Both the position numbers and the translations under genes were made by a program. This document shows positions 7,159 through 14,747 of a DNA stretch of 32,560 bases, piece after piece. The notes under the pieces are model-generated. The model was not told the DNA's origin and did not search any database. It saw only the letters and a list, made by a program, of their open reading frames with translations. This DNA is from Rhodospirillaceae bacterium. Its GTDB lineage: Bacteria; Pseudomonadota; Alphaproteobacteria; UBA11073. Within the stretch, counting starts at the first letter, position 1; each line of letters starts with the position of its first letter. The stretch lies in the NCBI GenBank assembly GCA_003536545.1, contig DPZW01000045.1:1-32560 (forward strand). Reading direction: 5' to 3'.

Positions 7159-10100
7159 CTAAATCAGCCTGCTCTCGTCAATCACAACCGCGCGACGCTG
7201 CTGCCCCATCAAAACATATAATGCCGGCACAACGAAAACCGTGAACAATGTTCCGAACGACATTCCGCCCACAATGGCCATGCCAATGGCACTGCGGCTT
7301 TCCGCACCTGCCCCCACAGCAAATGCCAATGGCACTGCACCCAGAACCATCGCACAGGTTGTCATCAAAATGGGGCGTAGACGTACGGCAGCGGCATGCA
7401 AAACTGCCTGTGCCTTTTCAAGGCCCTGATCTTGCAGTTGGTTGGCAAACTCCACGATCATAATCCCGTGTTTGGCGATTAATCCCATCAAGGTTATCAA
7501 GCCAATTTGCGTATAGATGTTCAGTGAGTTGCCAGTGAGTTTCATCGTCAACAATGCGCCGGAAATTGCCAGGGGCACCGCCAGCAAAATAATAATCGGA
7601 TCCACAAAACTTTCAAACTGCGCAGCGAGCACAAGGTAAATGAACGCCAACGCGAGGATAAAAATAAACGCGAGTGAGCTGCTGGAAAGTTTAAATTCGC
7701 GCGATACGCCGCCATAAGTCACCATGGCAGCTGGATCCACCTTCTTTGTTGTTTCTTCCATGAATTTGAGGGCATCACCCAATACCAATCCCGGCATCAG
7801 GTTGGCGGAAATGGTGGCAGCACGCAATTTATCAAAATGGTTCAATTCACGCGGCGCAACGGTTTCGCGTAAGCTCACCAAACTGCGCAGCGGGACCATC
7901 GCACCCTGCGCTGTTGGCACCTGAATAGACAGCAAATCATTCGGCGTCTGGCGACGCGCATCATCCATTTTCACCAGCACGTCATATTGCTCGCCCTTTT
8001 GTTTAAAGCGCGTCACCTGACGGCCGCCCAGCATGGTCTCTAATGTCCGGCCTACAACATCAACGGAAATGCCCAGCTGCGCGAGGCGATCACGATCCAT
8101 CGTGATTCTCAGTTCTGGTTTGTTCAATTTTAAATCACTATCCGGCTGCACGAAGCCCGGATTTTTGGCCATCTCTGCCATGACTTTATTCACGGTTTCA
8201 TTCAAATGCTGATAATCGCCCGTTGTTTGAATCACAAATTCAACTGGGCGCGACGTTGGACTTTCACCCAATGACGGCGGATTGACCGCAAAATTTAACG
8301 TGCCAGGAATACCGAATAACATTGGTGAAACCTGTGCAACAATGTCCATGGTGGTGCGTGAACGATCCCCCCAGTCTTTTGCCCCCATGACATAAAAACT
8401 TTGGGTTACAAAAGGAAAACCAATCGCCACAAAATTCCAGGCCTTTTCTTTGACCTGTTCATTAAAGATCCCTTCCATCATCTGCACATAACGGTCGGAA
8501 TAGGCCAGACTCCCCCCTTCCGGGGCCAAACTAATGGCAAAAATAATCCCGCGATCTTCAGATGGCGTCAGTTCCTGGGGAATGGTGGTGAATAATGCCG
8601 CAGCCCCCAAAATGACGAGCAGCACCGCAATCCCCACCACGCGCGAAGCACGCAGAACGCGGCGCAATGTCCATTTATAACTGGTATCCAGCCAGCGCAG
8701 GAAGTGGTCAATCGCGCGAGACCAGCCTGCATCGGATGCATCATGATCTTTGAGCAGTTTTGCGCACATCATCGGCGAGAGCGTGAGTGCGACCACGCCG
8801 GAAATTAAAACCGCACCGGCAAGTGTCAGTGCAAATTCCGTAAATAATTTACCCGTGCGGCCCGTTGAGAAACCAATCGGTGCAAATACCGCTGCCAATG
8901 TCACCGTCATCGCAATCACGGCAAAGGTAATTTCGCGCATGCTTTTCACGGTGGCATGCAGCGGATCCAGTCCGCGCTCAATATGGCGATAGGAATTTTC
9001 CAGCACCACAATCGCGTCATCGACCACAAGGCCGATGGCCAAAACTATCGCCAAAAGCGTCAGGGTATTAATCGTAAAACCAAAAGCATACATCACGGCC
9101 AGTGTACCGATTAACGTAACCGGCAAGGTTGCCATGGGAATCAGCGTGGCGCGGCCAGAACGCAGGAATAAAAAGATCGTGATCAAAACCAGCCCAATCG
9201 CTTCAAAAATCGCGTGGAACACGGATTTAATCGAAGCATCGATAAAGACCGAGCTGTCATAGGCAATTTCAGCTTTCATGCCCGTGGGCAGTACCGTATT
9301 TAAATCCGGCAGTATCGCGCGAATGGATTTTGAGATTTCAAGCGGGTTCGCAACGGATTGTTTGATGACGCCGAGCGCAATTGTGGGCTTGCCATTAAAC
9401 CGTGCGATCTGGCGTTCTTCCAGCGGGCCCAGACCCACGGTCGCCACATCACGGATACGCACAGAATGCGTTCCCGCCTGCTTGATGACAATATTTTGAA
9501 ACTCTTCGGGCGTATTCAGGTCTGTTTGTGCAAGAACGGTAAATTCGCGGTCCGTGCTTTCAATCCTGCCTGCCGGAATTTCAATATTTTGTGCACGAAT
9601 AGCTGCCTCAACAGTTGCGGGCAATAAATCATAGGCAGCGAGCTTTTCTGGATCCAGATTAATTCGCATCGCATAACGGCGTTCGGCAAATAACAACACA
9701 TTCGCCACCCCGGGTATCGTTTGCAGGCGGTCTTTGACGATTAAATCTGCTGACTCACTAACCTGCAAGGCATCATGCTGATCCGATGACACAGCCATCC
9801 AGATAATGGGCTGGGCATCAGCCTCTACCTTGGACGTGACCGGCTCATCCACTTCGTCCGGCAACAGATCGCGCGCGCGCGCCACGCGGTCACGGACATC
9901 GGCCGCAGCGTTGTCTGCATCTCGGTCCAGACGAAACTGCACTGTGATTTGTGAGTTTTCTGAGCGTGAAATGGATTTGATGAAATCAATGCCTTCAATA
10001 CCGGATAAAGAATCCTCAAGCGGCTTGGTAACCTGGCTTTCAATAATACTGGCACTGGCACCGCGATAAGTGGTTGCAACGGTGACAACCGGCACATCAA

Positions 10101-10218
10101 TATTTGGATATTCGCGAATGGTCAGACGATCATAAGCCACCACACCCAACAGAATAATGATGATGTTAATAACAATCGCAAGAACAGGGCGGCGAATGCA
10201 AAGTTCTACGAAATTCAC
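7159..10218 (-). CDS. RND multidrug efflux pump, HAE1 family inner-membrane subunit
   Basis: 1019 residues, the normal length for an AcrB/MexB-class proton-driven pump. The N-terminus MNFVELCIRRPVLAIVINII is the typical first membrane helix. REYPNIDVPVVTV and the TM4 motif IGLVVDDAIVVLENSYRHIE carry the paired aspartates used for proton relay. Two large periplasmic loops contain the SRSENSQITVQF porter-domain motif. The C-terminal half repeats the topology and ends TLFTVFVVPALYVLMGQQRR. The sequence is closer to the MexF/MdtB-like HAE1 branch than to heavy-metal pumps. The start is GTG at 10218, overlapping the adaptor stop (GTGA), with a GGGGA Shine-Dalgarno in the adaptor coding region. It probably exports hydrophobic or amphiphilic compounds; the actual substrate is unknown. 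Confidence 0.97.
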   Translation of the reverse strand: MNFVELCIRRPVLAIVINIIIILLGVVAYDRLTIREYPNIDVPVVTVATTYRGASASIIESQVTKPLEDSLSGIEGIDFIKSISRSENSQITVQFRLDRDADNAAADVRDRVARARDLLPDEVDEPVTSKVEADAQPIIWMAVSSDQHDALQVSESADLIVKDRLQTIPGVANVLLFAERRYAMRINLDPEKLAAYDLLPATVEAAIRAQNIEIPAGRIESTDREFTVLAQTDLNTPEEFQNIVIKQAGTHSVRIRDVATVGLGPLEERQIARFNGKPTIALGVIKQSVANPLEISKSIRAILPDLNTVLPTGMKAEIAYDSSVFIDASIKSVFHAIFEAIGLVLITIFLFLRSGRATLIPMATLPVTLIGTLAVMYAFGFTINTLTLLAIVLAIGLVVDDAIVVLENSYRHIERGLDPLHATVKSMREITFAVIAMTVTLAAVFAPIGFSTGRTGKLFTEFALTLAGAVLISGVVALTLSPMMCAKLLKDHDASDAGWSRAIDHFLRWLDTSYKWTLRRVLRASRVVGIAVLLVILGAAALFTTIPQELTPSEDRGIIFAISLAPEGGSLAYSDRYVQMMEGIFNEQVKEKAWNFVAIGFPFVTQSFYVMGAKDWGDRSRTTMDIVAQVSPMLFGIPGTLNFAVNPPSLGESPTSRPVEFVIQTTGDYQHLNETVNKVMAEMAKNPGFVQPDSDLKLNKPELRITMDRDRLAQLGISVDVVGRTLETMLGGRQVTRFKQKGEQYDVLVKMDDARRQTPNDLLSIQVPTAQGAMVPLRSLVSLRETVAPRELNHFDKLRAATISANLMPGLVLGDALKFMEETTKKVDPAAMVTYGGVSREFKLSSSSLAFIFILALAFIYLVLAAQFESFVDPIIILLAVPLAISGALLTMKLTGNSLNIYTQIGLITLMGLIAKHGIMIVEFANQLQDQGLEKAQAVLHAAAVRLRPILMTTCAMVLGAVPLAFAVGAGAESRSAIGMAIVGGMSFGTLFTVFVVPALYVLMGQQRRAVVIDESRLI

Positions 10219-11474
10219 GGAGTGGTTTCCCCGGAATCTTCTGATGCAGGTGCAGCTGTTTCATCAGTGGGCGTTAAAGCTTCGGGGATAACGGGCTCTG
10301 CTTCCATTTCAGTGGGCACTGCGGCTGTTGGCTCCGTTGCCTCTGGCGCGATGGCTGCGGGTGTGTCTGTTGTTGCAGCAGCGGGTTCAGCTGCTGCAGG
10401 CTGGGCACCAGGTGGTGGCAAAATTTGTACTTTGGCACCGGGGGCAAGCTTCATTTGCCCCGCAGTCACCACGGTTTCACCTGCGGATAATCCTTCGGTA
10501 ACTTCAACGCGGCCAGCCTGGCGCAGGCCTAATTTTACTGGACGCGGTTGCACTGCGCCATCTGCACCCACCACCATAATCAACTGTTGATCACCCATGG
10601 GCACAAGTGCGCCTTCCGGGACCAGCAATGTATCTGACTTTTCTGCGACGGTTGCAGAAATATTTACAAACCCGCCCGGACGTAATTTTCCATCCGCGTT
10701 ATCAGCACGGGCAAGAACACGCATCTGGCGACCATTCATATCAATGGATGGTTCGGTTGCAACAATTGTACCTTCAAATTTTTCACCCGGCGCAATTTCA
10801 CTGGTAAAGCTAATCGCCTGCCCGGCAGAAACCATCGCAGCTTGTTGCTCTGGCACTGTAAATTCAATGCGTACATCATCGGCGCGCGTTACCATCACCA
10901 GTTCCTGGCCCGGCTGCACGTAATCACCCAAATTCACGCGGCGAATACCAATTCTGCCGGAAAACGGAGCTTTGACTGTTGCTTTATCGAGTGCAACTGC
11001 GGCGGCGCGTTCATTTGCAATGGCAATTTTTTCATTCCCGGCAAACTGGTCCAGCTCTGTGGCTGCAATCGCGCCCGAACCTGCCAGTGGCTGCATGCGC
11101 TGCATATTCTGGCGCGCAAGACTTGCACTCGCCTGCGCCTGCTCAAAATTTGCGCGCGCGCTGCGGGCATCAATTTCAATCAGCGGTGCACCGCTGGAAA
11201 CTCTACCGCCTTCTTCAAATAATATCTTTTCAACACGACCGGCAATTTCAGCTTTTAATATTGCTTCGGCATCAGCAGAGATCGTGCCAGTGGCATTGAG
11301 AACAATCGCCAAAGCTTCAGGTTGCACGGTTGTGCCTTCAACCGGCATTGCAAAACCTGCCATGCCGCCACCACCCGCGCCCCCTGCGCCGCCGACGATA
11401 AAATGTTGATAAGCATACCAGCCGCCATAACCAATGACTGCCAGCAAAATAAGTGTGAGAATGGTTCGCATCAT
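10215..11474 (-). CDS. RND periplasmic adaptor (membrane fusion protein) with Pro/Ala/Glu tail
   Basis: 419 residues. A single N-terminal membrane anchor (about 3-23) precedes a Gly-rich linker (GGAGGAGGGG). The barrel-sandwich halves are IVLNATGTISADAEAILKAE with FEEGGRVSSGAPLIEID, and later VKAPFSGRIGIRRVNLGDYV. A short alpha-hairpin sits between them. The beta-barrel and membrane-proximal domains follow (VPEGALVPMGDQQLIMVV). It should couple the RND pump encoded next to the outer-membrane channel. From about residue 353 there is a 67-residue low-complexity acidic Pro/Ala/Thr/Glu tail not typical of AcrA-type adaptors. It is the first gene of the cluster. The start at 11474 has no Shine-Dalgarno and lies only a few bases from a possible transcription start. 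Confidence 0.93.
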   Translation of the reverse strand: MMRTILTLILLAVIGYGGWYAYQHFIVGGAGGAGGGGMAGFAMPVEGTTVQPEALAIVLNATGTISADAEAILKAEIAGRVEKILFEEGGRVSSGAPLIEIDARSARANFEQAQASASLARQNMQRMQPLAGSGAIAATELDQFAGNEKIAIANERAAAVALDKATVKAPFSGRIGIRRVNLGDYVQPGQELVMVTRADDVRIEFTVPEQQAAMVSAGQAISFTSEIAPGEKFEGTIVATEPSIDMNGRQMRVLARADNADGKLRPGGFVNISATVAEKSDTLLVPEGALVPMGDQQLIMVVGADGAVQPRPVKLGLRQAGRVEVTEGLSAGETVVTAGQMKLAPGAKVQILPPPGAQPAAAEPAAATTDTPAAIAPEATEPTAAVPTEMEAEPVIPEALTPTDETAAPASEDSGETTP

Positions 11475-11483
11475 GTGGCCATA

Positions 11484-11512
11484 GATATAGGTATATTATG
11501 GCGTGAGGGCAA
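11484..11512 (-). promoter_or_regulatory. Candidate promoter of the efflux operon
   Basis: Reading the minus strand, TTGCCC (11512-11507) and TATATC (11489-11484) are separated by 17 bases, each matching 4 of 6 sigma70 consensus positions. Transcription would begin near 11477, only about 3 bases before the ATG of the RND adaptor, which has no Shine-Dalgarno. If real, the operon mRNA would be nearly leaderless. The spacer and -10 lie in an imperfect AT-rich palindrome (GCCATAATATACC...TATGGC). Confidence 0.4.
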
Positions 11513-11514
11513 GC

Positions 11515-12594
11515 CTACTCCGGCGGACGCATATTCGGCTGCAAAGGCTGCCCTGTGGCCTGCTTTTGCCGAATCTCTGCCAGCGTTAAGCGTGCATTAG
11601 CGGCACGCTCTGCATTGGCGGGGTGAGTCGATGCGTAGCGGATGCTCTCCGGATTCTGTTTTGAAAATTTCTCAATCACACCAATCGCTGCTTCGGGCGG
11701 CAGACCAGCAAGTTCGGTGATATACATGCCGACATAATCCGCCTCGCGTTCAAAGTCCTGGCTATATTTCATCACACCCATACTCGCGCCGATGTTACCG
11801 AATTTACCCCCGGTATTCACGCCTTGGCTGTTTGCAATTAGATCAATGAGCGTACCGCCAAGCCCGCCCACAGCCGCATTATTTTGTGTTTTGCTGACGT
11901 GTTCCAGAATATTATGCGCGAGTTCATGTCCGGCAACGAAGGCCAGCTCATCATCACTCAGCAAATTCATTAAGGGCAACGTAAAGTGCAGGTCTTTGCC
12001 ATCTGCATAGGCATTCAGTTCCTGCGTATTGTTTTCCACAACCAGACCAAAACTGCAGCGCGGCACAGGCTGCAGGCGCACACGGATAAGATTGCTCACG
12101 CCCTTGCGCTGAACCTGTAACGTCAAAGGCTTGTTATTTTTTGCGGCTGTGGTGAGGAGAGAGACGAGGGTTTGCAATCCCGGTGTTCCATTCCCAATAG
12201 ATGTGGTATCCACCATCTGAATTTCATCGCCGTATTGGATATCATTTTTCTCACCGGATGCCTTTACGGCGAGTGGACTGGTGATAGTGACAGGCGCATT
12301 TTGATAGCTGCGCACCCCCAGCAGGAATGAATTTTCAATCCGGTTGCCGCAATACGGAGCTGCTGCTGTTAAAATGCGGCCGGCTATCATCGCCATGCGA
12401 TCTTCGGGTGTATAGCGAGAATCGGTTAACTTGACCGGCGTGTAACTGGCGGAAATATTTCCAGCCTTTGAAATTTTATCAAGGCGCGCGGCTTCATCTG
12501 CCACAGATTGTTGATCTGCCCGCGAATATTGTGTGGTTGTTCCTGCACAAGCCGTAAGCGTAGCGATTAATAAAATTGCAAAAATTTGACGCAT
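11515..12594 (-). CDS. M48-family zinc metalloprotease lipoprotein with PDZ-like domain
   Basis: 359 residues. The N-terminus is a lipoprotein signal with lipobox LTAC (Cys16). Residues about 90-180 look like a PDZ domain (KNDIQYGDEIQMVDTTSI... KPLTLQVQRKG). The peptidase domain carries the zinc motif HELAH (223-227) and the third ligand in FEREADYVG (Glu284). The end has the family-typical STHPANAERAA. Related periplasmic proteases (LoiP/BepA class) cut or chaperone outer-membrane proteins, so a role in envelope quality control is likely. The start is supported by GGAG 8-9 bases upstream of the ATG. It lies 40 bases upstream of the efflux cluster in the same direction; read-through is possible, though a separate promoter is suggested there. 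Confidence 0.93.
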   Translation of the reverse strand: MRQIFAILLIATLTACAGTTTQYSRADQQSVADEAARLDKISKAGNISASYTPVKLTDSRYTPEDRMAMIAGRILTAAAPYCGNRIENSFLLGVRSYQNAPVTITSPLAVKASGEKNDIQYGDEIQMVDTTSIGNGTPGLQTLVSLLTTAAKNNKPLTLQVQRKGVSNLIRVRLQPVPRCSFGLVVENNTQELNAYADGKDLHFTLPLMNLLSDDELAFVAGHELAHNILEHVSKTQNNAAVGGLGGTLIDLIANSQGVNTGGKFGNIGASMGVMKYSQDFEREADYVGMYITELAGLPPEAAIGVIEKFSKQNPESIRYASTHPANAERAANARLTLAEIRQKQATGQPLQPNMRPPE

Positions 12595-12650
12595 GAGTTT
12601 CTCCAGATAGAATAACGTATGATGAAGGTAAATGCTACCAAACCGGGAAA

Positions 12651-12821
12651 TTAATGGCTATGGGCTTTTGTTGCAGATGTTTTTCCGTCCATTTTCTGAC
12701 AGCAATCCATTGTGCAACTTTCCATCTTTTGACAGCATGGCATAGGGCATTGGGCCCCTGGCAGCATCGTGGCGCAAGCAGATAAGAAAATCATCGGGAC
12801 GAAGAGGAGCAAAGCTTTCAT
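12651..12821 (-). CDS. Small Cys/Met-repeat lipoprotein
   Basis: 56 residues, starting at ATG 12821, which has a strong Shine-Dalgarno (AAGGAG) at the proper distance. A longer frame to 12884 would start inside the tRNA-Phe gene and is rejected. The first 16 residues form a lipoprotein signal with lipobox LSAC. The mature peptide, about 40 residues, contains two copies of C-x-M-x-C-C-Q-K-M at 25-33 and 36-44 with an 11-residue period, and it ends in HSH. Cys, Met and His in this density suggest a soft-metal ligand (copper is the obvious guess) held at the membrane. That is inference from composition; I recognise no named family. It follows tRNA-Phe by 18 bases and precedes the M48 protease by 56. 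Confidence 0.75.
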   Translation of the reverse strand: MKALLLFVPMIFLSACATMLPGAQCPMPCCQKMESCTMDCCQKMDGKTSATKAHSH

Positions 12822-12839
12822 GAGGGTTCTCCTTAAAAA

Positions 12840-12915
12840 TGGTGCCTGGGATTGGAATCGAACCAACGACACAGGGATTTTCAATCCCTTGCTCTACCGA
12901 CTGAGCTACCCAGGC
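12840..12915 (-). tRNA. tRNA-Phe (GAA)
   Basis: The minus strand folds as a complete 76-base tRNA. The acceptor stem is GCCTGGG/CCCAGGC, the D-stem GCTC/GAGC and the anticodon stem AGGGA/TCCCT, with loop TTGAAAA giving anticodon GAA (Phe). The variable region is GTGTC, the T-arm GTTGG/CCAAT with TTCGATT, and the discriminator A is followed by an encoded CCA at 12842-12840. A promoter is visible just upstream. The small lipoprotein gene follows 18 bases later with no terminator between them. Confidence 0.98.
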
Positions 12916-12937
12916 ACGAATAAACCTTGAGCTGGGG

Positions 12938-12967
12938 GTTATAGCGGACCCCCCCGCCTCTTGTCTA
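12938..12967 (-). promoter_or_regulatory. Promoter of tRNA-Phe
   Basis: TAGACA (12967-12962, 5 of 6 with the -35 consensus) and TATAAC (12943-12938, 5 of 6 with the -10) are 18 bases apart on the minus strand. The predicted start near 12931 is about 16 bases before the mature tRNA 5' end, a normal leader for a tRNA gene. The spacer contains a run of seven G on the transcribed sense strand. Confidence 0.65.
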
Positions 12968-13005
12968 GGATTGTTTTAAAAAACCTCGAAACTCTAGAAC
13001 TAACA

Positions 13006-13968
13006 CTATGGCCCTAGTGGTGCGATCCTTACCGGCGCGCCAACCTGCGGCACAGGATAAGCCGGATCTGTGAGCGCAGGATTCGCGCGCAATGTTGCCA
13101 GCATCGGCACTGCTTGACCGCGCGTGAGGGTTGAACTAGAGCGCGTGGTCAGAATATTCGTCCCAACCGGCGCCTCAAAAAAGCTTGCGGTTACTTGCGC
13201 GGGAAATTCCGCACCAAAGTCTTCCTTGGGATCAAAGCCAAGCTCAAGTGATTGCCTGCCGAATGCGATTTGAACATTCCGGCCTTCCTGCCCGCGCAAG
13301 AAATCCAGATATTCAGGCGTCGTACAAATTTTTGGATTCTGGAAATTATCGACTTCCACAACATGCGGAACATCCGGTGGGGAAGTAATAATGTCATCGA
13401 TATTTTCAACTCTTTCGAAAACATTTAGTTCGATACCCCGCTGGCGTGTCTCTTCATTCGCGAATAACAACAGTCCCTTTGGCAATTCCTCGTATGATCG
13501 GAATTGCGAGTCGCGTGAATTTGTTGTGGTCAACCGATACAATTCCCTGATATCCGGCTTTATATACGAAAATTCATGGCCGTTTACACTGCCGCAGACA
13601 ATATCGCCGCTTTCAAGCAAGGCGACATAAAAATCTTTGCGGTGGTTGTTTTCCGCGCCTACATGTTCCTTATCCTTATCGGGCCCCGAACAATTAACCC
13701 CCACTAAAACGCGGTCTGGTCTTTCCGCGCCGTGAATCAATTCAGACGCAGCAAAACCGATTTTAATGGTGCTGAGGCCAGGATCGACAGCCACTTGCGC
13801 ATCACGCAAACCTGTCAAACCGCACCATTTCGTGTAAGCTCCCAAAACTTTACGGCGCGCATTAGTATCTGCAGTATCGGTAATTTGTGTGATACCGACA
13901 CTGGTATAAGGAATTACCGAAGTACCCTTCAGAAGGTCTTGAGCGTAATTGCCTAAAGTAGAAGCCAT
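13006..13968 (-). CDS. SAM-hydrolase (SAM hydroxide adenosyltransferase, DUF62)-like protein
   Basis: 320 residues from ATG 13968, preceded by GCGGAG at SD distance; an upstream ATG at 13986 has no SD. I recognise no close family, but the order of features matches DUF62 enzymes, which hydrolyse S-adenosylmethionine to adenosine and methionine. The correspondences are DRVLVGVN (86-92) for the VHLxVVDPG strand, DIVCGSVNGHEFSYI (122-136) for the xFVGPDNGxLS turn, DSQFRSYEELPKGLLLFA (153-170) for the xSxTFHGRDIFAPxAAxLA helix, and VVEVDNFQNPKICT (203-216) for IDxFGNxxTN. The usual DPGVG motif is replaced by NCSGPDKD, so activity is uncertain. The C-terminus adds a Pro-rich tail. It stands alone between maf and tRNA-Phe. 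The assignment rests on eye-matched motifs only. Confidence 0.5.
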   Translation of the reverse strand: MASTLGNYAQDLLKGTSVIPYTSVGITQITDTADTNARRKVLGAYTKWCGLTGLRDAQVAVDPGLSTIKIGFAASELIHGAERPDRVLVGVNCSGPDKDKEHVGAENNHRKDFYVALLESGDIVCGSVNGHEFSYIKPDIRELYRLTTTNSRDSQFRSYEELPKGLLLFANEETRQRGIELNVFERVENIDDIITSPPDVPHVVEVDNFQNPKICTTPEYLDFLRGQEGRNVQIAFGRQSLELGFDPKEDFGAEFPAQVTASFFEAPVGTNILTTRSSSTLTRGQAVPMLATLRANPALTDPAYPVPQVGAPVRIAPLGP

Positions 13969-14191
13969 AAAAAAATCTCCGCACATTTGTTATGCGGCGA
14001 CAATAGAATACGGAGGAAAAAGCCCGCACAGCCACAGTCACCACGTTGTTATGGGACTACGATTACTGGCGGATGACCATTGGCCGTAGCGCTTTAGCTT
14101 TATTTTACGTGAAGCAAGCTGCCCCTCAAATCCCACGGCCCGGTGCATTTGCACCCTGCAAAACGAATATATGGAAGTGGCCGCTAGAATG
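13969..14191. other. Intergenic region with small inverted repeats, no gene seen
   Basis: These 223 bases upstream of the SAM-hydrolase-like gene hold no convincing reading frame or tRNA. On the minus strand there is a 6-base hairpin GGTGCA/TGCACC with a 2-base spacer (14143-14156), and GGCCGT/ACGGCC arms flank about 50 bases. CCGCA/TGCGG sits directly over the Shine-Dalgarno of the downstream gene. Together they could be a structured 5' leader. I could not match it to a known riboswitch and I see no strong promoter. Confidence 0.35.
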
Positions 14192-14746
14192 TCAAATATT
14201 TTCTAAAAGGCCAGCTGTTTCCATCAGTGGCAAACCCACGATATTTGAATAATTACCGTTAATGGCCTTCACAAATGCCTCCGCGCGGCCCTGGATGGCA
14301 TAGGCCCCTGCCTTGCCCTCCCACTCGCCTGACGCGAGATAGCCGTTGATTTCAGCCTCACTGAGGCGTTTGAATTGCACAACGGTTTCCACCAGGCGTG
14401 ATCTGGCTTTCTGATTAGCCATGACGCAAACAGCCGTACAAACGCTGTGGCGGCGACCGGATAATAATTTCAGCATGCGCGCCGCGTCTTTGGCATTAAC
14501 AGGTTTTCCCAAAATGCGGCGGCCCACCATCACGATGGTATCTGCAGCCAACACCACATCATTCGGATATTTTTGTGCCACCAAAGCTGCTTTTTCATCT
14601 GCCATGCGTTTGACGTAAGACAACGGCAATTCCGTTTTGCCTGGCGTTTCATCTATATCAGCAGGAATAATTTTTTCTGGCGTAATGCCAATTTGCGCGA
14701 GCAGATCGCTGCGGCGCGGCGAAGCGGATGCGAGGATCAGCCCCAT
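14192..14746 (-). CDS. maf: Maf-family nucleoside triphosphate pyrophosphatase
   Basis: 184 residues, usual length for Maf/YhdE/YceF. The N-terminal LILASASPRR (3-12) is the family signature. It is followed by LAADTIV with the catalytic-base Asp69, ILGKP, the GRRHSVCTAVCV segment and GKAGAYAIQGRAEAFV, all diagnostic. These cytoplasmic enzymes hydrolyse non-canonical or modified nucleoside triphosphates to monophosphates (house-cleaning) and have been linked to septum control. NYSNIVGLPL near the end matches the family's NVVGLPL. The ATG is one base after the infA stop, so the two are almost certainly co-transcribed and coupled; infA-maf adjacency is common in alphaproteobacteria. Confidence 0.95.
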   Translation of the reverse strand: MGLILASASPRRSDLLAQIGITPEKIIPADIDETPGKTELPLSYVKRMADEKAALVAQKYPNDVVLAADTIVMVGRRILGKPVNAKDAARMLKLLSGRRHSVCTAVCVMANQKARSRLVETVVQFKRLSEAEINGYLASGEWEGKAGAYAIQGRAEAFVKAINGNYSNIVGLPLMETAGLLENI

Positions 14747-14747
14747 T

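Noticed and set aside
12822..12884. N-terminal extension of the small lipoprotein
   Set aside because: It begins inside the tRNA-Phe gene and has no Shine-Dalgarno; ATG 12821 has AAGGAG and starts a proper signal peptide.
12980..13005. T-rich stretch after the SAM-hydrolase-like gene as an intrinsic terminator
   Set aside because: Six T are present, but I could not find a stable stem immediately before them.
14143..14156. Hairpin GGTGCA-TT-TGCACC as a maf terminator
   Set aside because: The 2-base loop is too small for a stable RNA hairpin and no T tract follows.
14060..14160. Possible SAM-II or SAM/SAH riboswitch upstream of the SAM-hydrolase-like gene
   Set aside because: GCTAAAGC and an AGCTT/AAGCT stem recall SAM-II pieces, but the required stem and pseudoknot order could not be assembled.
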